A DNA stretch of 64,000 nt, taken from AEGEAN-183 sp045563675 (GTDB lineage Bacteria > Pseudomonadota > Gammaproteobacteria > Magnimaribacterales > Magnimaribacteraceae). Every line of letters starts with the position of its first letter. The first letter of the stretch is position 1. The translations under genes and the position numbers were made by a program. Under the pieces are notes generated by a model. It was given only the letters and a program-made list of their open reading frames with translations. It was not told where the DNA came from and did no database searches. The stretch spans positions 558,001 through 622,000 of the forward strand of contig JBJLIX010000001.1 of NCBI GenBank assembly GCA_045563675.1, written 5' to 3'. Below are positions 17,429 to 26,563 of this stretch, piece by piece.

Positions 17429-17494
17429 ATCCCCAGATGGGGGAGTAGGTTAAACCGGTGCTAAAATAATAACATTTTTGGAAGATAACACCGG
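17429..17494 (+). promoter_or_regulatory. Structured 5' leader of the TonB operon
   Basis: Two inverted repeats occur in the untranslated leader. TCCCC and GGGGA form a short hairpin around 17430-17444. CCGGTG (17455-17460) pairs with CACCGG (17489-17494) across 28 bases. Neither is followed by a U-run, so they do not look like terminators. They could affect stability or translation. No known riboswitch class was recognised. Confidence 0.35.
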
Positions 17495-17522
17495 AACAAA
17501 TTACAAAACTGAGGAGAATTTA

Positions 17523-18290
17523 ATGAAGCGTGTTAAAACATTCCCACTCTTTTTAGTGGTAGCTTTAGTAGGGTCAATGCAGGTTTTTTCTGATCAAATC
17601 CAACCGTTATTAGATGTTGGGGAAGAGCGTCAGAAGTCAGAGAAAACATCTCAAACTAAGATAGATTCAATGGATGATGATACTTCTTTGATAGTTAATG
17701 AGTATAAAACTGTAAGCAAACAAATCGAAGGATTAAGGGTTTATAACGCTCAAATGAAAAAACAAATTGAGCGACAAGAAGAAAGGTTAAAAGAAATAGA
17801 CAGAACTATGAAAGAGGCTCAAATAATGCAGAGACAAATTCCTCCTTTCACCAGAAGGTTATTGGCTGGTGTTGAAAAGTCTATTGAATTAGATATGCCC
17901 TTCCATTTAGCAGAGAGGAAAGAAAGGATAGCTTTTGCTAAAGCAGCCATTGATAACCCAACTGTTTCTCCTGCTGAAGGTCTTAGGCAGGTTCTAGAAG
18001 CCTTTAATGTAGAAATGGAGTATGGAAGAAAGCTAGATAGCTACAAGGATACGATAGAAATTGATGGTCAACAAAGAGAGGTAAATGTTTTGCGTATTGG
18101 GAGACTTTCTCTTGTGTATCAAACTTCTGATGAGAAGATAACAGGTGCTTGGGACAACAAGGCCAATGAATGGGTTGAGCTATCAGGAAGTTTCAGAAAT
18201 CCTACAAGAAAGGGCTTAAGAATAGCTAATAAGCTAGCTACGGTGGATATGCTTGAACTGCCAGTACCTAATCCGGAGGCAGTACAATGA
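17523..18290 (+). CDS. DUF3450 periplasmic coiled-coil protein of the TonB/TtpC cluster
   Basis: The ATG at 17523 is chosen because it follows GAGGAG at good spacing and gives a signal peptide (MKRVKTFPLFLVVALVGSMQ). The 45 bases upstream in frame lack both. The 255-residue product has a long coiled coil (about 40-110) and then a compact C-terminal region with GRLSLVYQTSDEKITGAWD. DUF3450 proteins occur almost only as the first gene of TonB2/TtpC-type operons in marine Gammaproteobacteria. They are thought to work with the periplasmic part of the transducer, but no mechanism is known. It overlaps the next gene by 4 bases. Confidence 0.85.
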   Translation: MKRVKTFPLFLVVALVGSMQVFSDQIQPLLDVGEERQKSEKTSQTKIDSMDDDTSLIVNEYKTVSKQIEGLRVYNAQMKKQIERQEERLKEIDRTMKEAQIMQRQIPPFTRRLLAGVEKSIELDMPFHLAERKERIAFAKAAIDNPTVSPAEGLRQVLEAFNVEMEYGRKLDSYKDTIEIDGQQREVNVLRIGRLSLVYQTSDEKITGAWDNKANEWVELSGSFRNPTRKGLRIANKLATVDMLELPVPNPEAVQ

Positions 18291-19675
18291 AAAAAGTAAT
18301 TTATATTTTATTCTTAAGTTTATTCTTGATCCCTTTATCAGCTGAAGAAGAGGGTGTTGAGGAGGAAACAAAGACCCCTTCTAATCCTCAAGAATTGTTA
18401 GAAATAGTAAAGAAGGGACAGTTTGCTGATTCCGAAGAGCAAAGACAAAGAGAAAGGGAATTTAGAAACGAAAAAAATAAACAAGCTAAACTGCTTGCAG
18501 ATGCTAAAGCTGAAAGAGCTAGACTGGAAAGAGAAGCTGCTAAGCTAGAACAAAAATTTGAAGCAAATGAAGCCCTCTTGGTTGTAGCCGAAGCACAACT
18601 TAAGGAGAGGTTAGGTTCTCTAAATGAAATATTTGGTCATCTCGCAGGTTTAGCAACAGAGGCAAGAAATATTTTTGAGCAATCAATTACATCTGCACAA
18701 TTTGGAAAAGAAAGAGAAGAGTTCCTTACAAATTTGGCTATTAAGATGGGTGAAGGAGTTGCTCTAGCATCTATACCTGAATTAGAAAGGCTTTGGTTTG
18801 AACTTCAAAGAGAAATAAATGCTACAGGAGAGGTAGTAAAATTTAACACAGACGTTATAGCTTTAGACGGAACAGTTGAAACTAGAGAAGTAGTTAGAGT
18901 TGGAGTATTTAACGCTGTTTCAGATGGAAATTACTTAACTTATGCCTCTACTAGGGGCATGTATGAAGAATTGCCTTCGCAGCCGGCAGGAAGATATACA
19001 TCTACAACTTCTGACCTTTTTGATTCGGATGCTTTCCCAGTGCAATTTGCTGTTGATCCTACTGGTCCTCAAGGCGGATCTTATTTAGCAAGTCTAATCT
19101 CGATGTCAGGGGCATGGGAAAGAATAAATAATGATGGAGGTCCAATAGGGCTGGTTATTTTTTACGTCCTAGGTCTTGGTGGAGTTGGATTGTTTATATG
19201 GAGACTTTATTCATTAATGGGAATAAGGTCTGCTGTAGATGCACAATTAGCTTCAAGCTCTTTAAATTCTGATAATCCTTTAGGAAGGGTGCTAAAAATA
19301 GCTGAAGATAATCCTAAAGTCGATACAGAGACACTTGAGTTAAAGATGGCAGAACAAATCCTTAATGAAAGACCTTCTATTGAGAAATTAAATTGGTTGA
19401 TCAAACTTATCTCAATAGTCGCACCACTAATGGGACTTTTCGGAACTATTGTTGGTATGATTGAGACCTTCCAGATGATTACTTTATTTGGAACAGGAGA
19501 TCCTAAAACCATGGCTAGTGGAATATCTATAGCACTAGTAACTACTTGGTTAGGTTTAATGGTTGCTATTCCAATGACATTTATGTCTGCAATAGTATCT
19601 AATTACTCGAAGGGTATTTTAGAAACCATTGAGGAACAGTCAATAGGAATGGCTGCAGAGAGGTCAGAGAAATAA
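18287..19675 (+). CDS. TtpC-like long MotA/TolQ/ExbB family proton-channel protein
   Basis: The 462-residue protein has a signal peptide, a periplasmic coiled-coil rich in Glu/Arg (about 45-115), a folded periplasmic region to about residue 280, and then a C-terminal ExbB-like channel domain with three membrane segments (IVAPLMGLFGTIVGMIETFQ; ALVTTWLGLMVAIPMTFMSA). This architecture is that of TtpC, which together with ExbB2-ExbD2-TonB2 powers TonB-dependent uptake in Vibrio. The gene sits between DUF3450 and the shorter exbB, each with tiny gaps. It is about 200 residues longer than ordinary ExbB because of the periplasmic extension. Confidence 0.87.
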   Translation: MKKVIYILFLSLFLIPLSAEEEGVEEETKTPSNPQELLEIVKKGQFADSEEQRQREREFRNEKNKQAKLLADAKAERARLEREAAKLEQKFEANEALLVVAEAQLKERLGSLNEIFGHLAGLATEARNIFEQSITSAQFGKEREEFLTNLAIKMGEGVALASIPELERLWFELQREINATGEVVKFNTDVIALDGTVETREVVRVGVFNAVSDGNYLTYASTRGMYEELPSQPAGRYTSTTSDLFDSDAFPVQFAVDPTGPQGGSYLASLISMSGAWERINNDGGPIGLVIFYVLGLGGVGLFIWRLYSLMGIRSAVDAQLASSSLNSDNPLGRVLKIAEDNPKVDTETLELKMAEQILNERPSIEKLNWLIKLISIVAPLMGLFGTIVGMIETFQMITLFGTGDPKTMASGISIALVTTWLGLMVAIPMTFMSAIVSNYSKGILETIEEQSIGMAAERSEK

Positions 19676-19694
19676 TAATTTTTAGGTATTAAGT

Positions 19695-20219
19695 ATGTTT
19701 TTCTTTTTCGACGCTGCTGATGCTCTCTTTGAGTTTATGCAAAGAGGAGGTTACGTACTTTACTACATATGGTTGCTTGCTTTTGTTATGTGGTTCTTAA
19801 TTTTTGAAAGAATTTGGTATTTTAGATTTAACCATGGAGAAACTATTAATACTGCAGTAGCTGAATGGTCTAATAGACAAGATAAAAGCTCTTGGAACTC
19901 TAAAGCAATTAGAGAGAAAATAATTTCACAAACTTCATCAAAGATTCATTTAAATGTATCGCTGATTAAGCTTTGTGTTGGTGTGGCACCTCTTTTGGGC
20001 TTATTTGGAACCATTACTGGTATGATCGAAGTTTTTCATTTACTTGCAGTAACTGGAGGTGGAGACGCCAAGGCTATGGCTGGAGGTGTATCTAGGTCAA
20101 CTATTCCTGCGATGGCAGGGCTATCAGTTGCCATAACAGGAACATTTGCAAGTACATTCTTAAAAAATAAAAGCAAGAGGGAAGAAGAGCTCTTATCAGA
20201 GCATTTAATTTCTGGATAA
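19695..20219 (+). CDS. exbB: Biopolymer transport protein ExbB
   Basis: This 174-residue membrane protein of the MotA/TolQ/ExbB family has an N-terminal helix (YVLYYIWLLAFVMWFLIFER) and the two conserved channel helices (VGVAPLLGLFGTITGMIEVF; GLSVAITGTFASTFL). With ExbD it uses the proton gradient to energise TonB. It follows the TtpC-like gene by 19 bases and precedes exbD by 19. The short length is typical of ExbB2-type proteins. Confidence 0.93.
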   Translation: MFFFFDAADALFEFMQRGGYVLYYIWLLAFVMWFLIFERIWYFRFNHGETINTAVAEWSNRQDKSSWNSKAIREKIISQTSSKIHLNVSLIKLCVGVAPLLGLFGTITGMIEVFHLLAVTGGGDAKAMAGGVSRSTIPAMAGLSVAITGTFASTFLKNKSKREEELLSEHLISG

Positions 20220-20238
20220 ATAGGAAGAGGTATTAATT

Positions 20239-20649
20239 ATGAGAAGATCACCTATAAGTCAAGCAACAGAAGCAGAAGAAGAAATCAGTCTTACGCCAAT
20301 GTTGGATGTAGTTTTTATTCTTCTAATATTTTTCATTGTTACAGCAAATTTTATTAAAGAGCCAGGTCTTGAAGTCAATAGGCCTGATGCTGAAACAGCA
20401 AACATTCAAGACAACGCTGCTATTCTAATAGCTATCGGAGCAAATGATGATGTGTGGATTGATGGAAGAAGAGTTGATGTTAGGCAAGTTAAAGCTAATG
20501 TAACAAAACTTTTAGCTGAGAATCCTCAGGGGTCAGTTGTTATTCAGGCAGATGAAAGGGCAACAGCCGATGCAATAATAAAAGTAATGGATCAATCCAG
20601 AGATGCGGGGGTATATGCTATATCTTTGGCCTCTGAACCAAAATTTTAG
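20239..20649 (+). CDS. exbD: Biopolymer transport protein ExbD
   Basis: The 136-residue protein has one N-terminal membrane helix preceded by SLTPMLDVVFILLIFFIVTA, where the conserved Asp is the proton-carrying residue. A periplasmic domain follows (IQADERATADAIIKVMDQSR). It pairs with ExbB to drive TonB. A GGAAGAGG ribosome site lies 11 bases before the ATG. The stop is 3 bases from the tonB start. Confidence 0.95.
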   Translation: MRRSPISQATEAEEEISLTPMLDVVFILLIFFIVTANFIKEPGLEVNRPDAETANIQDNAAILIAIGANDDVWIDGRRVDVRQVKANVTKLLAENPQGSVVIQADERATADAIIKVMDQSRDAGVYAISLASEPKF

Positions 20650-20652
20650 CCT

Positions 20653-21291
20653 ATGGATTTTTTTTCGGACCAAGACTATAAGAAAATCTCCTCGATTGTT
20701 GGAGGGGCAGCACTTCTCAGTCTAATAATCTTTTATTTAATGCAGGCCTTGATTGCTGTAGGTGATGTAGCTTTAGACGAAGAGGGAATAAGGATAGCTG
20801 ATGTAACTATGCCAGAAAGGGACTTAGAACTCTTTGATGATATTGAAAGACCTGAGGAAGAAGAGCCGCCTCCAGAAACTATGCCTCCAGAGTTTGACAT
20901 GACTCCGCCAGCAGATCTAGATAATGCAACACCTAGACCTAAATTTGAATTTAATAAGAAATCAGGTGTTTTTGCTGACGGTTCATATGTTCCTATATTT
21001 AAAGTTCCTCCAATTTACCCAAGAAGAGCTCAGGAAAGGGGTATAGAAGGTTGTGTAATGCTTGAGTTTATTGTTACCAAAGTTGGTTCGGTCAGAGACC
21101 CTATGGTAGTGTGGTCTACTCCTAGTGGAATTTTTGATAGAGCTGCCATGAGATCAGCTCTAAAATTCAAATATAAGCCACAAATTAGAGACGGCGAACC
21201 CATAGAAGTAAAAGGAGTATTGAATCAAATAACTTTTATTATTGAAGACCCAAATAAAGGTCCTGATTATGTTCCTGAGGGTTGTGCTTAA
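20653..21291 (+). CDS. tonB: TonB energy-transducer protein (TonB2 type)
   Basis: This 212-residue protein has one N-terminal membrane helix (about 15-37), a short proline/glutamate-rich linker (PEEEEPPPETMPPEF) and the C-terminal TonB domain (PIYPRRAQERGIEGCVMLEF ... FDRAAMRSALKFKYKPQI). TonB touches the TonB box of outer-membrane receptors to power import of siderophores, vitamins or polysaccharide fragments. The short linker fits TonB2-type proteins, which rely on TtpC. No receptor gene is present in the window. Confidence 0.94.
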   Translation: MDFFSDQDYKKISSIVGGAALLSLIIFYLMQALIAVGDVALDEEGIRIADVTMPERDLELFDDIERPEEEEPPPETMPPEFDMTPPADLDNATPRPKFEFNKKSGVFADGSYVPIFKVPPIYPRRAQERGIEGCVMLEFIVTKVGSVRDPMVVWSTPSGIFDRAAMRSALKFKYKPQIRDGEPIEVKGVLNQITFIIEDPNKGPDYVPEGCA

Positions 21292-21316
21292 CAAGCAGAT
21301 TTTGTATAAATAGAGT

Positions 21317-22756
21317 ATGAAATTACTATCCAGAACTTTAATTCTCTTTCTTGCAATAGGTTTGGCACCTATAGTTACTAAAAACATAGTGCCAGACTAT
21401 TTAGGTTTCTCTCTTGAAGCAGCAGATGAAAAGAAGAAAAAGAAAACTAGAAAAAGGGTAAAACTCCCCAGTAAGAAAGCCCAAAAACTATTACAATCGG
21501 TTCAACCTTTAATTGAGGAAGAGATGTGGGCTGAAGCAACTCAAATGCTTTCTGTGGCAGATGCCGATCCAAAATTTACAGAAACTGATAGGGCAAGGTT
21601 TCTTTGGTTCTATGGATACATTTATTTCGCTCAAGAGAAATATGACTCGGCAATTAATACTTACAAACAATTAATTCGCTATGAAGCGGTTGATTATAAG
21701 CTTGCCAACCAAGCTAGATTTTCTTTAGCTCAGTTGTCCTTTATAAAAGAAGATTACAAATCTGCAATAGATTACCTACTTGAATGGATAGAAAATGAAG
21801 AAGAACCCTCATCTCAAGCTTATTCTCTTTTAGCTACTACATACTATCAATTATCTAACTTTAAAAAGGCTAAGCAGTATATTGAAATTGCAATACAGAT
21901 GGCAGAAAGTAGGGAAATTCCAGTAACGGTAGAGAACGAAGAAGGAGAGGAAGTAGAAACTGGTGAGATGAAAATGGGCGTTGCTAGAGAAAATGACTAT
22001 CTACTAAAAATGGCTGTCTACACAGAGCTAAAACAAGATCTAGACGTATTACCAATCTATGAAATTTTAGTCCAAAACTATCCTAAAAAGAGATATTGGA
22101 CTGGACTTGCTAGTTTGTATGGCCAGAAAGATAGAGTCTTAGATCAATTAGGTGCCTTAGAAGCAGCACATGAAGATAGACTTCTTGATAAGGAAAGGGA
22201 GTATATAGCTTTAGGTCAACTTTTATTTATGCATCAAAACCCCTACAAAGCAGCCAGGGCTTTAGAGTATGGCTTTAGTAATGGGTTTATTAAAGATAAA
22301 GAGAAAACATTAAAAGCTTTGGGCCAATACTGGCATGCAGCAAAAGAACTAGAAAAAGCAAAACCAGCTTACGCAAAAGCAGCTAGTCTTTCTGAAGAAG
22401 GAGAGCTTTTTATATTCTTGGGTCAGGTCCATTTTGGACTAGATGAATTCTCAGAAGCAGAAAAGGCTATCAGGTCAGGTATTAAAAAAGGTAAGCTAAA
22501 AGATGAAGCTAATGCGCACATGCTTTTAGGGCAAGTGCTGTTTGAGTACCAAAAATGGGACGATGCGATTACCTCTTTTAGAACCTGTATAGATGTAGCC
22601 GAAAAACAGCTTGACGATAAAAAAGAGAAACAAAAGAAGAAGAAAAAGAAGATTCAAGACCAAGCAAGAAAGTGGATTACATACACTGAAGGTGAAGAAG
22701 AAAGAGTTCAAGCCCTACAATTGAAGAGAAAAGCTTTAGGCCTCACTTCATCATAA
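21317..22756 (+). CDS. Tetratricopeptide-repeat protein of the TonB cluster
   Basis: The 479-residue protein begins with a signal peptide, then a lysine-rich stretch (about 40-55). It then has multiple TPR-like units from about residue 55 to 440, such as ARFLWFYGYIYFAQEKYDSA, SLLATTYYQLSNFKKAKQYI and MLLGQVLFEYQKWDDAITSF. The C-terminus is strongly lysine-rich and helical. TPR proteins close DUF3450-TtpC-ExbB-ExbD-TonB operons in Vibrio and Shewanella and probably scaffold the complex in the periplasm. It starts 25 bases after tonB. The exact role is unknown. Confidence 0.85.
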   Translation: MKLLSRTLILFLAIGLAPIVTKNIVPDYLGFSLEAADEKKKKKTRKRVKLPSKKAQKLLQSVQPLIEEEMWAEATQMLSVADADPKFTETDRARFLWFYGYIYFAQEKYDSAINTYKQLIRYEAVDYKLANQARFSLAQLSFIKEDYKSAIDYLLEWIENEEEPSSQAYSLLATTYYQLSNFKKAKQYIEIAIQMAESREIPVTVENEEGEEVETGEMKMGVARENDYLLKMAVYTELKQDLDVLPIYEILVQNYPKKRYWTGLASLYGQKDRVLDQLGALEAAHEDRLLDKEREYIALGQLLFMHQNPYKAARALEYGFSNGFIKDKEKTLKALGQYWHAAKELEKAKPAYAKAASLSEEGELFIFLGQVHFGLDEFSEAEKAIRSGIKKGKLKDEANAHMLLGQVLFEYQKWDDAITSFRTCIDVAEKQLDDKKEKQKKKKKKIQDQARKWITYTEGEEERVQALQLKRKALGLTSS

Positions 22757-23245
22757 CTAAAACGGCTTCCTATTAAATTCAACAAAGCTGTACTCAATTT
22801 CTTTTATCTTGTTTTTAAATCTTTTTCTAGACACCTCTTCCCATTCACTTTTGTCCCACTTAGGAAAAAAAGTATCACCTGATACTTCTATGTCTATAAA
22901 GGTAAGATACATTTTTGTAGAAATTGGTAGAAAGGTTTCGTAAATACTTTGCCCTCCAATTACAAAGATATTCTCTGAAAAATTTAAACCTACCTTGATG
23001 GCATTTTCTATTGAAGAAACTTCTTGAATTCCGTCTAATCCCTTGGGGTTACTAGTCATAACTATATTAAGCCTTTCAGCTAGAGGCTTGCCTATGGATT
23101 CAAAAGTTTTTCTTCCCATAATTATTGCTGATCCTAAGGTAGTTTCCTTAAAATGAGTTAAATCTTCTTTGAGCTCCCAAGGAATTTTTCCGTTTACACC
23201 AATAACGCTGTTATTAGATAGAGCTGCAATTAAAGATATTCCCAC
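22757..23245 (-). CDS. folA: Dihydrofolate reductase FolA
   Basis: This 162-residue enzyme reduces dihydrofolate to tetrahydrofolate with NADPH. It shows ISLIAALSNNSVIGVNGKIPW with the substrate-binding loop, the GRKTFESIG motif (about 44) and IFVIGGQSIYETFLP for NADPH binding. It follows thyA directly on the same strand, with stop and start adjacent, a logical pairing because ThyA produces dihydrofolate. The 3' end abuts the convergent TPR gene. Confidence 0.95.
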   Translation of the reverse strand: MGISLIAALSNNSVIGVNGKIPWELKEDLTHFKETTLGSAIIMGRKTFESIGKPLAERLNIVMTSNPKGLDGIQEVSSIENAIKVGLNFSENIFVIGGQSIYETFLPISTKMYLTFIDIEVSGDTFFPKWDKSEWEEVSRKRFKNKIKEIEYSFVEFNRKPF

Positions 23246-24040
23246 TTAGACTGCTACAGGAGCTGATATGTGAGGATGCGCTTCGTATTCTTCTAAAGTA
23301 AAGTCTTCATAATCAAAATCTAAAATATCGTTCATATTCTTTCTTATCTTGATTTTAGGTAAAGGAAATGGAATTCTTTGCAGTTGCTCATCTACTTGAT
23401 CTAAATGGTTCAAGTATAGATGAGCATCACCCAGTGTATGCACAAACTCACCTGGTTTTAGGCCAGTAACGTTTGCTATCATTAAAACCAGTAAAGCATA
23501 AGAGGCAATATTAAACGGTACTCCTAGAAATATATCGGCACTTCTTTGATAAAGCTGACAAGATAATTTCCCATCCGCAACGTAAAATTGAAACATTGTA
23601 TGACAGGGGGGCAGGGCCATTTTATCTATTTGAGCTACATTCCAAGCGCTGACAATTAGTCTTCTTGAATCAGGCTGAGATTTTATTTGATTTATAACAT
23701 CAGAGATTTGATCAATTGAACTTCCATCTTGCGAAGACCAAGATCTCCACTGTGCTCCATATACTGGCCCTAAGTCACCTCTTTCATCTGCCCATTCATC
23801 CCATATGCTTACGCCATGTTTATTTAAGTAATCTATGTTAGTTGATCCCTTAAGGAACCATAAGAGTTCATAGATAATAGATTTTAAGTGTATCTTTTTG
23901 GTAGTAATTAAAGGGAACCCTTCCTCTAAATCAAAACGCATTTGATAACCAAAGACACTAAGAGTTCCTGTACCAGTTCGGTCCTCTTTTTTTGTTCCGC
24001 TTTCTCGGACATAACGCATTAAATCAAGATACTGTTTCAT
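23246..24040 (-). CDS. thyA: Thymidylate synthase ThyA
   Basis: From the ATG at 24038-24040 the product is 264 residues, the same length as E. coli ThyA; a longer frame extends 16 codons into lgt and has no homologous sequence. The catalytic Cys is in ALPPCHTMFQFYVADGKLSC, followed by QRSADIFLGVPFNIASYALL (dUMP and folate binding). ThyA converts dUMP to dTMP with methylene-tetrahydrofolate. The lgt stop lies 17 bases inside this gene, giving the frequent lgt-thyA-folA order. Confidence 0.96.
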   Translation of the reverse strand: MKQYLDLMRYVRESGTKKEDRTGTGTLSVFGYQMRFDLEEGFPLITTKKIHLKSIIYELLWFLKGSTNIDYLNKHGVSIWDEWADERGDLGPVYGAQWRSWSSQDGSSIDQISDVINQIKSQPDSRRLIVSAWNVAQIDKMALPPCHTMFQFYVADGKLSCQLYQRSADIFLGVPFNIASYALLVLMIANVTGLKPGEFVHTLGDAHLYLNHLDQVDEQLQRIPFPLPKIKIRKNMNDILDFDYEDFTLEEYEAHPHISAPVAV

Positions 24041-24815
24041 CTTTTTTTGAATAATGTTTATACGAATAAAATAATAACATGAAGCCAATAAGTATCATTG
24101 GAAAAGAGAGCAACTGACCTCTAGAGATTGAATTAAATAAATCATAACCGATGTGTAAATCTGGTTCTCTAAATATTTCTGTTATACACCTGATTGAACC
24201 ATAGCCTATTAAGAAAATTGCAGAAACAGCCATATGAGGCCTTGGTTTTCTTGAATACCACAGCATGAACAAGAATAGTATGACGCCTTCGCCTATAGCC
24301 TGATATAGCTGTGAGGGGTGCCTTAGAAGCCCACTAGTATCCGAAGGGAATATAACACCCCAAGGCATATTTGTTTCCCTACCTAAAAGCTCTGAATTTA
24401 GAAAGTTTCCAACCCTTACACACCCAAGCCCAGCAGGAACAAAAGGAGCTATAAAGTCCATAATTTCAAAAAATTTTACTTTCCAGAAATTACTTAATAA
24501 AAAGCATGAAACCAAAACACCAATTAAACCTCCATGAAATGACATTCCCCCTTCCCAAAAATAAAATAAAGACAGAGGCTGTTTGGCTATTTGATCTATA
24601 TTATAAAAAAACATATATCCTAAACGGCCTCCAATTACAGCACCAAGCAGTCCATAAAACATTAGGCTTTCTAGCTGCTCCTTGGAGAATTTAAACAAGT
24701 TCCTGTGGGCAAAAAAGTAAATGAGACCAAATGCAGCTAACCAGGTAATCCCATACCACCTGATTGAAAGAGGTCCAATGCTAAAAGCAATAGGATCTAT
24801 TACAGGAAGATTCAT
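24024..24815 (-). CDS. lgt: Prolipoprotein diacylglyceryl transferase Lgt
   Basis: This 263-residue inner-membrane enzyme transfers diacylglycerol to the lipobox Cys of prolipoproteins. About seven membrane helices are visible. The hallmark residues are in GGMSFHGGLIGV (with the essential His) and RVGNFLNSELLGRETNMPWG, containing the catalytic Arg region. The gene overlaps thyA downstream and shares one base with the stop of the upstream symporter gene. Its products include the DctP and FG-GAP lipoproteins of this window. Confidence 0.95.
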   Translation of the reverse strand: MNLPVIDPIAFSIGPLSIRWYGITWLAAFGLIYFFAHRNLFKFSKEQLESLMFYGLLGAVIGGRLGYMFFYNIDQIAKQPLSLFYFWEGGMSFHGGLIGVLVSCFLLSNFWKVKFFEIMDFIAPFVPAGLGCVRVGNFLNSELLGRETNMPWGVIFPSDTSGLLRHPSQLYQAIGEGVILFLFMLWYSRKPRPHMAVSAIFLIGYGSIRCITEIFREPDLHIGYDLFNSISRGQLLSFPMILIGFMLLFYSYKHYSKKDETVS

Positions 24816-26563
24816 TAAGGTTGCCTTATTCTTTCAATCATAGAAGAGACTTCCTTAGGGGGAGGTTTTGTTAAAAAGGAGACAGAAAGAGAAGTTACAA
24901 CATTTAATAACATCCCTATAAATCCTATTCCTTCAGGTGATATAGAAAGAAACCAATTATCAGGTGTATTGAATTCAGGAAAAAGAAACTTAAAGTAAAT
25001 GATATAACTGGAAGTGAAAATTAATCCTATTAACATCCCAGATATTGCACCTTCTTTGTTAAGGCGTTTAGAAAAGATACCCAATAATAAAACAGGAAAT
25101 AAAGTAGAAGCTGCTAACCCAAAAGCAAAGGCAACTACCTGAGCAACGAAAGCTGGAGGGTATATTCCAAATAATCCGGCTATTCCAATAGCGAAAGCAG
25201 TAGCTAATCTGCTATATAAAAGTTCCTGCTTCTCATTTATTTTTGGCATAAAAGTTTTCTTGAGCAAGTCATGAGAAATAGCAGAAGAAATAGTAATAAG
25301 TAATCCTGCAGCAGTAGAAAGTGCTGCAGCCACTCCACCTGCTGCCACTAGCGCTATAACCCAAAAAGGAAGTTTAGCTATTTCTGGATTAGCTAGGACT
25401 ATAATATCTCTGTCTATATAGACTTCATTTTCATTAGATAGATTTGGTTTATTTGAAACCAATCGCTGACCCGAGTTACCAATCCCATCAACATAAATAG
25501 GCTTAACTCCTTCTAAAGCATCACCCGAGGAGTATCTAATTAAGCCGTCTGAGTTTTTATCTTTCCAGGCTATCAAGCCAATATTTTCCCAATTCTGGAA
25601 CCAATCAGGAGAGTCAGAATATTTAGTGTCTTGTATAGAGTCTATTAGATTCATTCTTGCGAAAGCAGAAACTGCAGGAGCTGTTGTATAAAGAAGAGCT
25701 ATGAAAATTAAAGCATAACCAGCAGATTTCCTTGCTGCGCTGAAACTGGGAACTGTAAAGAATCTAACAATAACATGAGGCAGGCCTGCCGTTCCAAGCA
25801 TTAAAGCAGCCGTTATACAGAACACATCTATTTTACTTTTAGTATTCTCCGTATATGCAGTGAAGCCTAAATCTGAAGTGACTTTATCTAATTTATCTAA
25901 TAAGAACTCTGAGCTTCCAGTTACCGTACTTCCAAAACCTAACTGAGGTATAGGGTTATTAGTCATTATTATCGAGATGTATATAGCAGGAACAAGATAA
26001 GCAAATATCAGAACAGTATACTGAGCTACCTGAGTATAGGTTATTCCCTTCATGCCTCCCCAAACAGCATAGATAAAAACAATTCCCATACCTATAACAA
26101 CACCTAAATTGATATCTACTTCTAAAAACCTAGAAAAGACTATACCCACGCCTCTCATTTGACCTGCTATATATGTAAAAGAAATAAATATCAGGCACAA
26201 AACAGCGACAACTCTAGCAGTATTGGAGTAGTATCTTTCGCCTATAAAATCAGGAACGGTAAATTGACCAAACTTTCTAAGGTAAGGAGCTAAAAGCAGG
26301 GCTAACAAGACATAGCCGCCAGTCCAACCCATCAAGTAAACAGATCCATCCTTACCAAGAAAAGCTATTAACCCAGCCATTGATAAAAAAGAAGCAGCTG
26401 ACATCCAGTCTGCAGCTGTGGCCATACCATTTATTAAGGGGTTGACTCCCTTGCCAGCTACATAAAAATCTGAAGTTGACCGGGCTCTAGATTTAAAGGC
26501 AATAAAGATATAGACAGCAAAACTAATTCCTACCATAAGAAAAGTCCATTCTTGAACAGTCAT
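24815..26563 (-). CDS. Sodium:solute symporter, cation-acetate (VC_2705-like) family
   Basis: This 582-residue transporter of the SSS family has about 13 membrane helices. Family signs are NGMATAADWMSAASFLSMAG (sodium site), GGYVLLALLLAPYLRKFGQF and GMGIVFIYAVWGGMKGITYT. An extended soluble loop at about residues 305-385 separates helices. Together with the small DUF4212 protein encoded just upstream (4-base overlap), it matches the acetate/cation symporters annotated as the VC_2705 subfamily. It likely imports acetate or another short carboxylate with Na+. The pair sits inside the otherwise conserved rppH-TSUP-lgt region. Confidence 0.85.
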   Translation of the reverse strand: MTVQEWTFLMVGISFAVYIFIAFKSRARSTSDFYVAGKGVNPLINGMATAADWMSAASFLSMAGLIAFLGKDGSVYLMGWTGGYVLLALLLAPYLRKFGQFTVPDFIGERYYSNTARVVAVLCLIFISFTYIAGQMRGVGIVFSRFLEVDINLGVVIGMGIVFIYAVWGGMKGITYTQVAQYTVLIFAYLVPAIYISIIMTNNPIPQLGFGSTVTGSSEFLLDKLDKVTSDLGFTAYTENTKSKIDVFCITAALMLGTAGLPHVIVRFFTVPSFSAARKSAGYALIFIALLYTTAPAVSAFARMNLIDSIQDTKYSDSPDWFQNWENIGLIAWKDKNSDGLIRYSSGDALEGVKPIYVDGIGNSGQRLVSNKPNLSNENEVYIDRDIIVLANPEIAKLPFWVIALVAAGGVAAALSTAAGLLITISSAISHDLLKKTFMPKINEKQELLYSRLATAFAIGIAGLFGIYPPAFVAQVVAFAFGLAASTLFPVLLLGIFSKRLNKEGAISGMLIGLIFTSSYIIYFKFLFPEFNTPDNWFLSISPEGIGFIGMLLNVVTSLSVSFLTKPPPKEVSSMIERIRQP

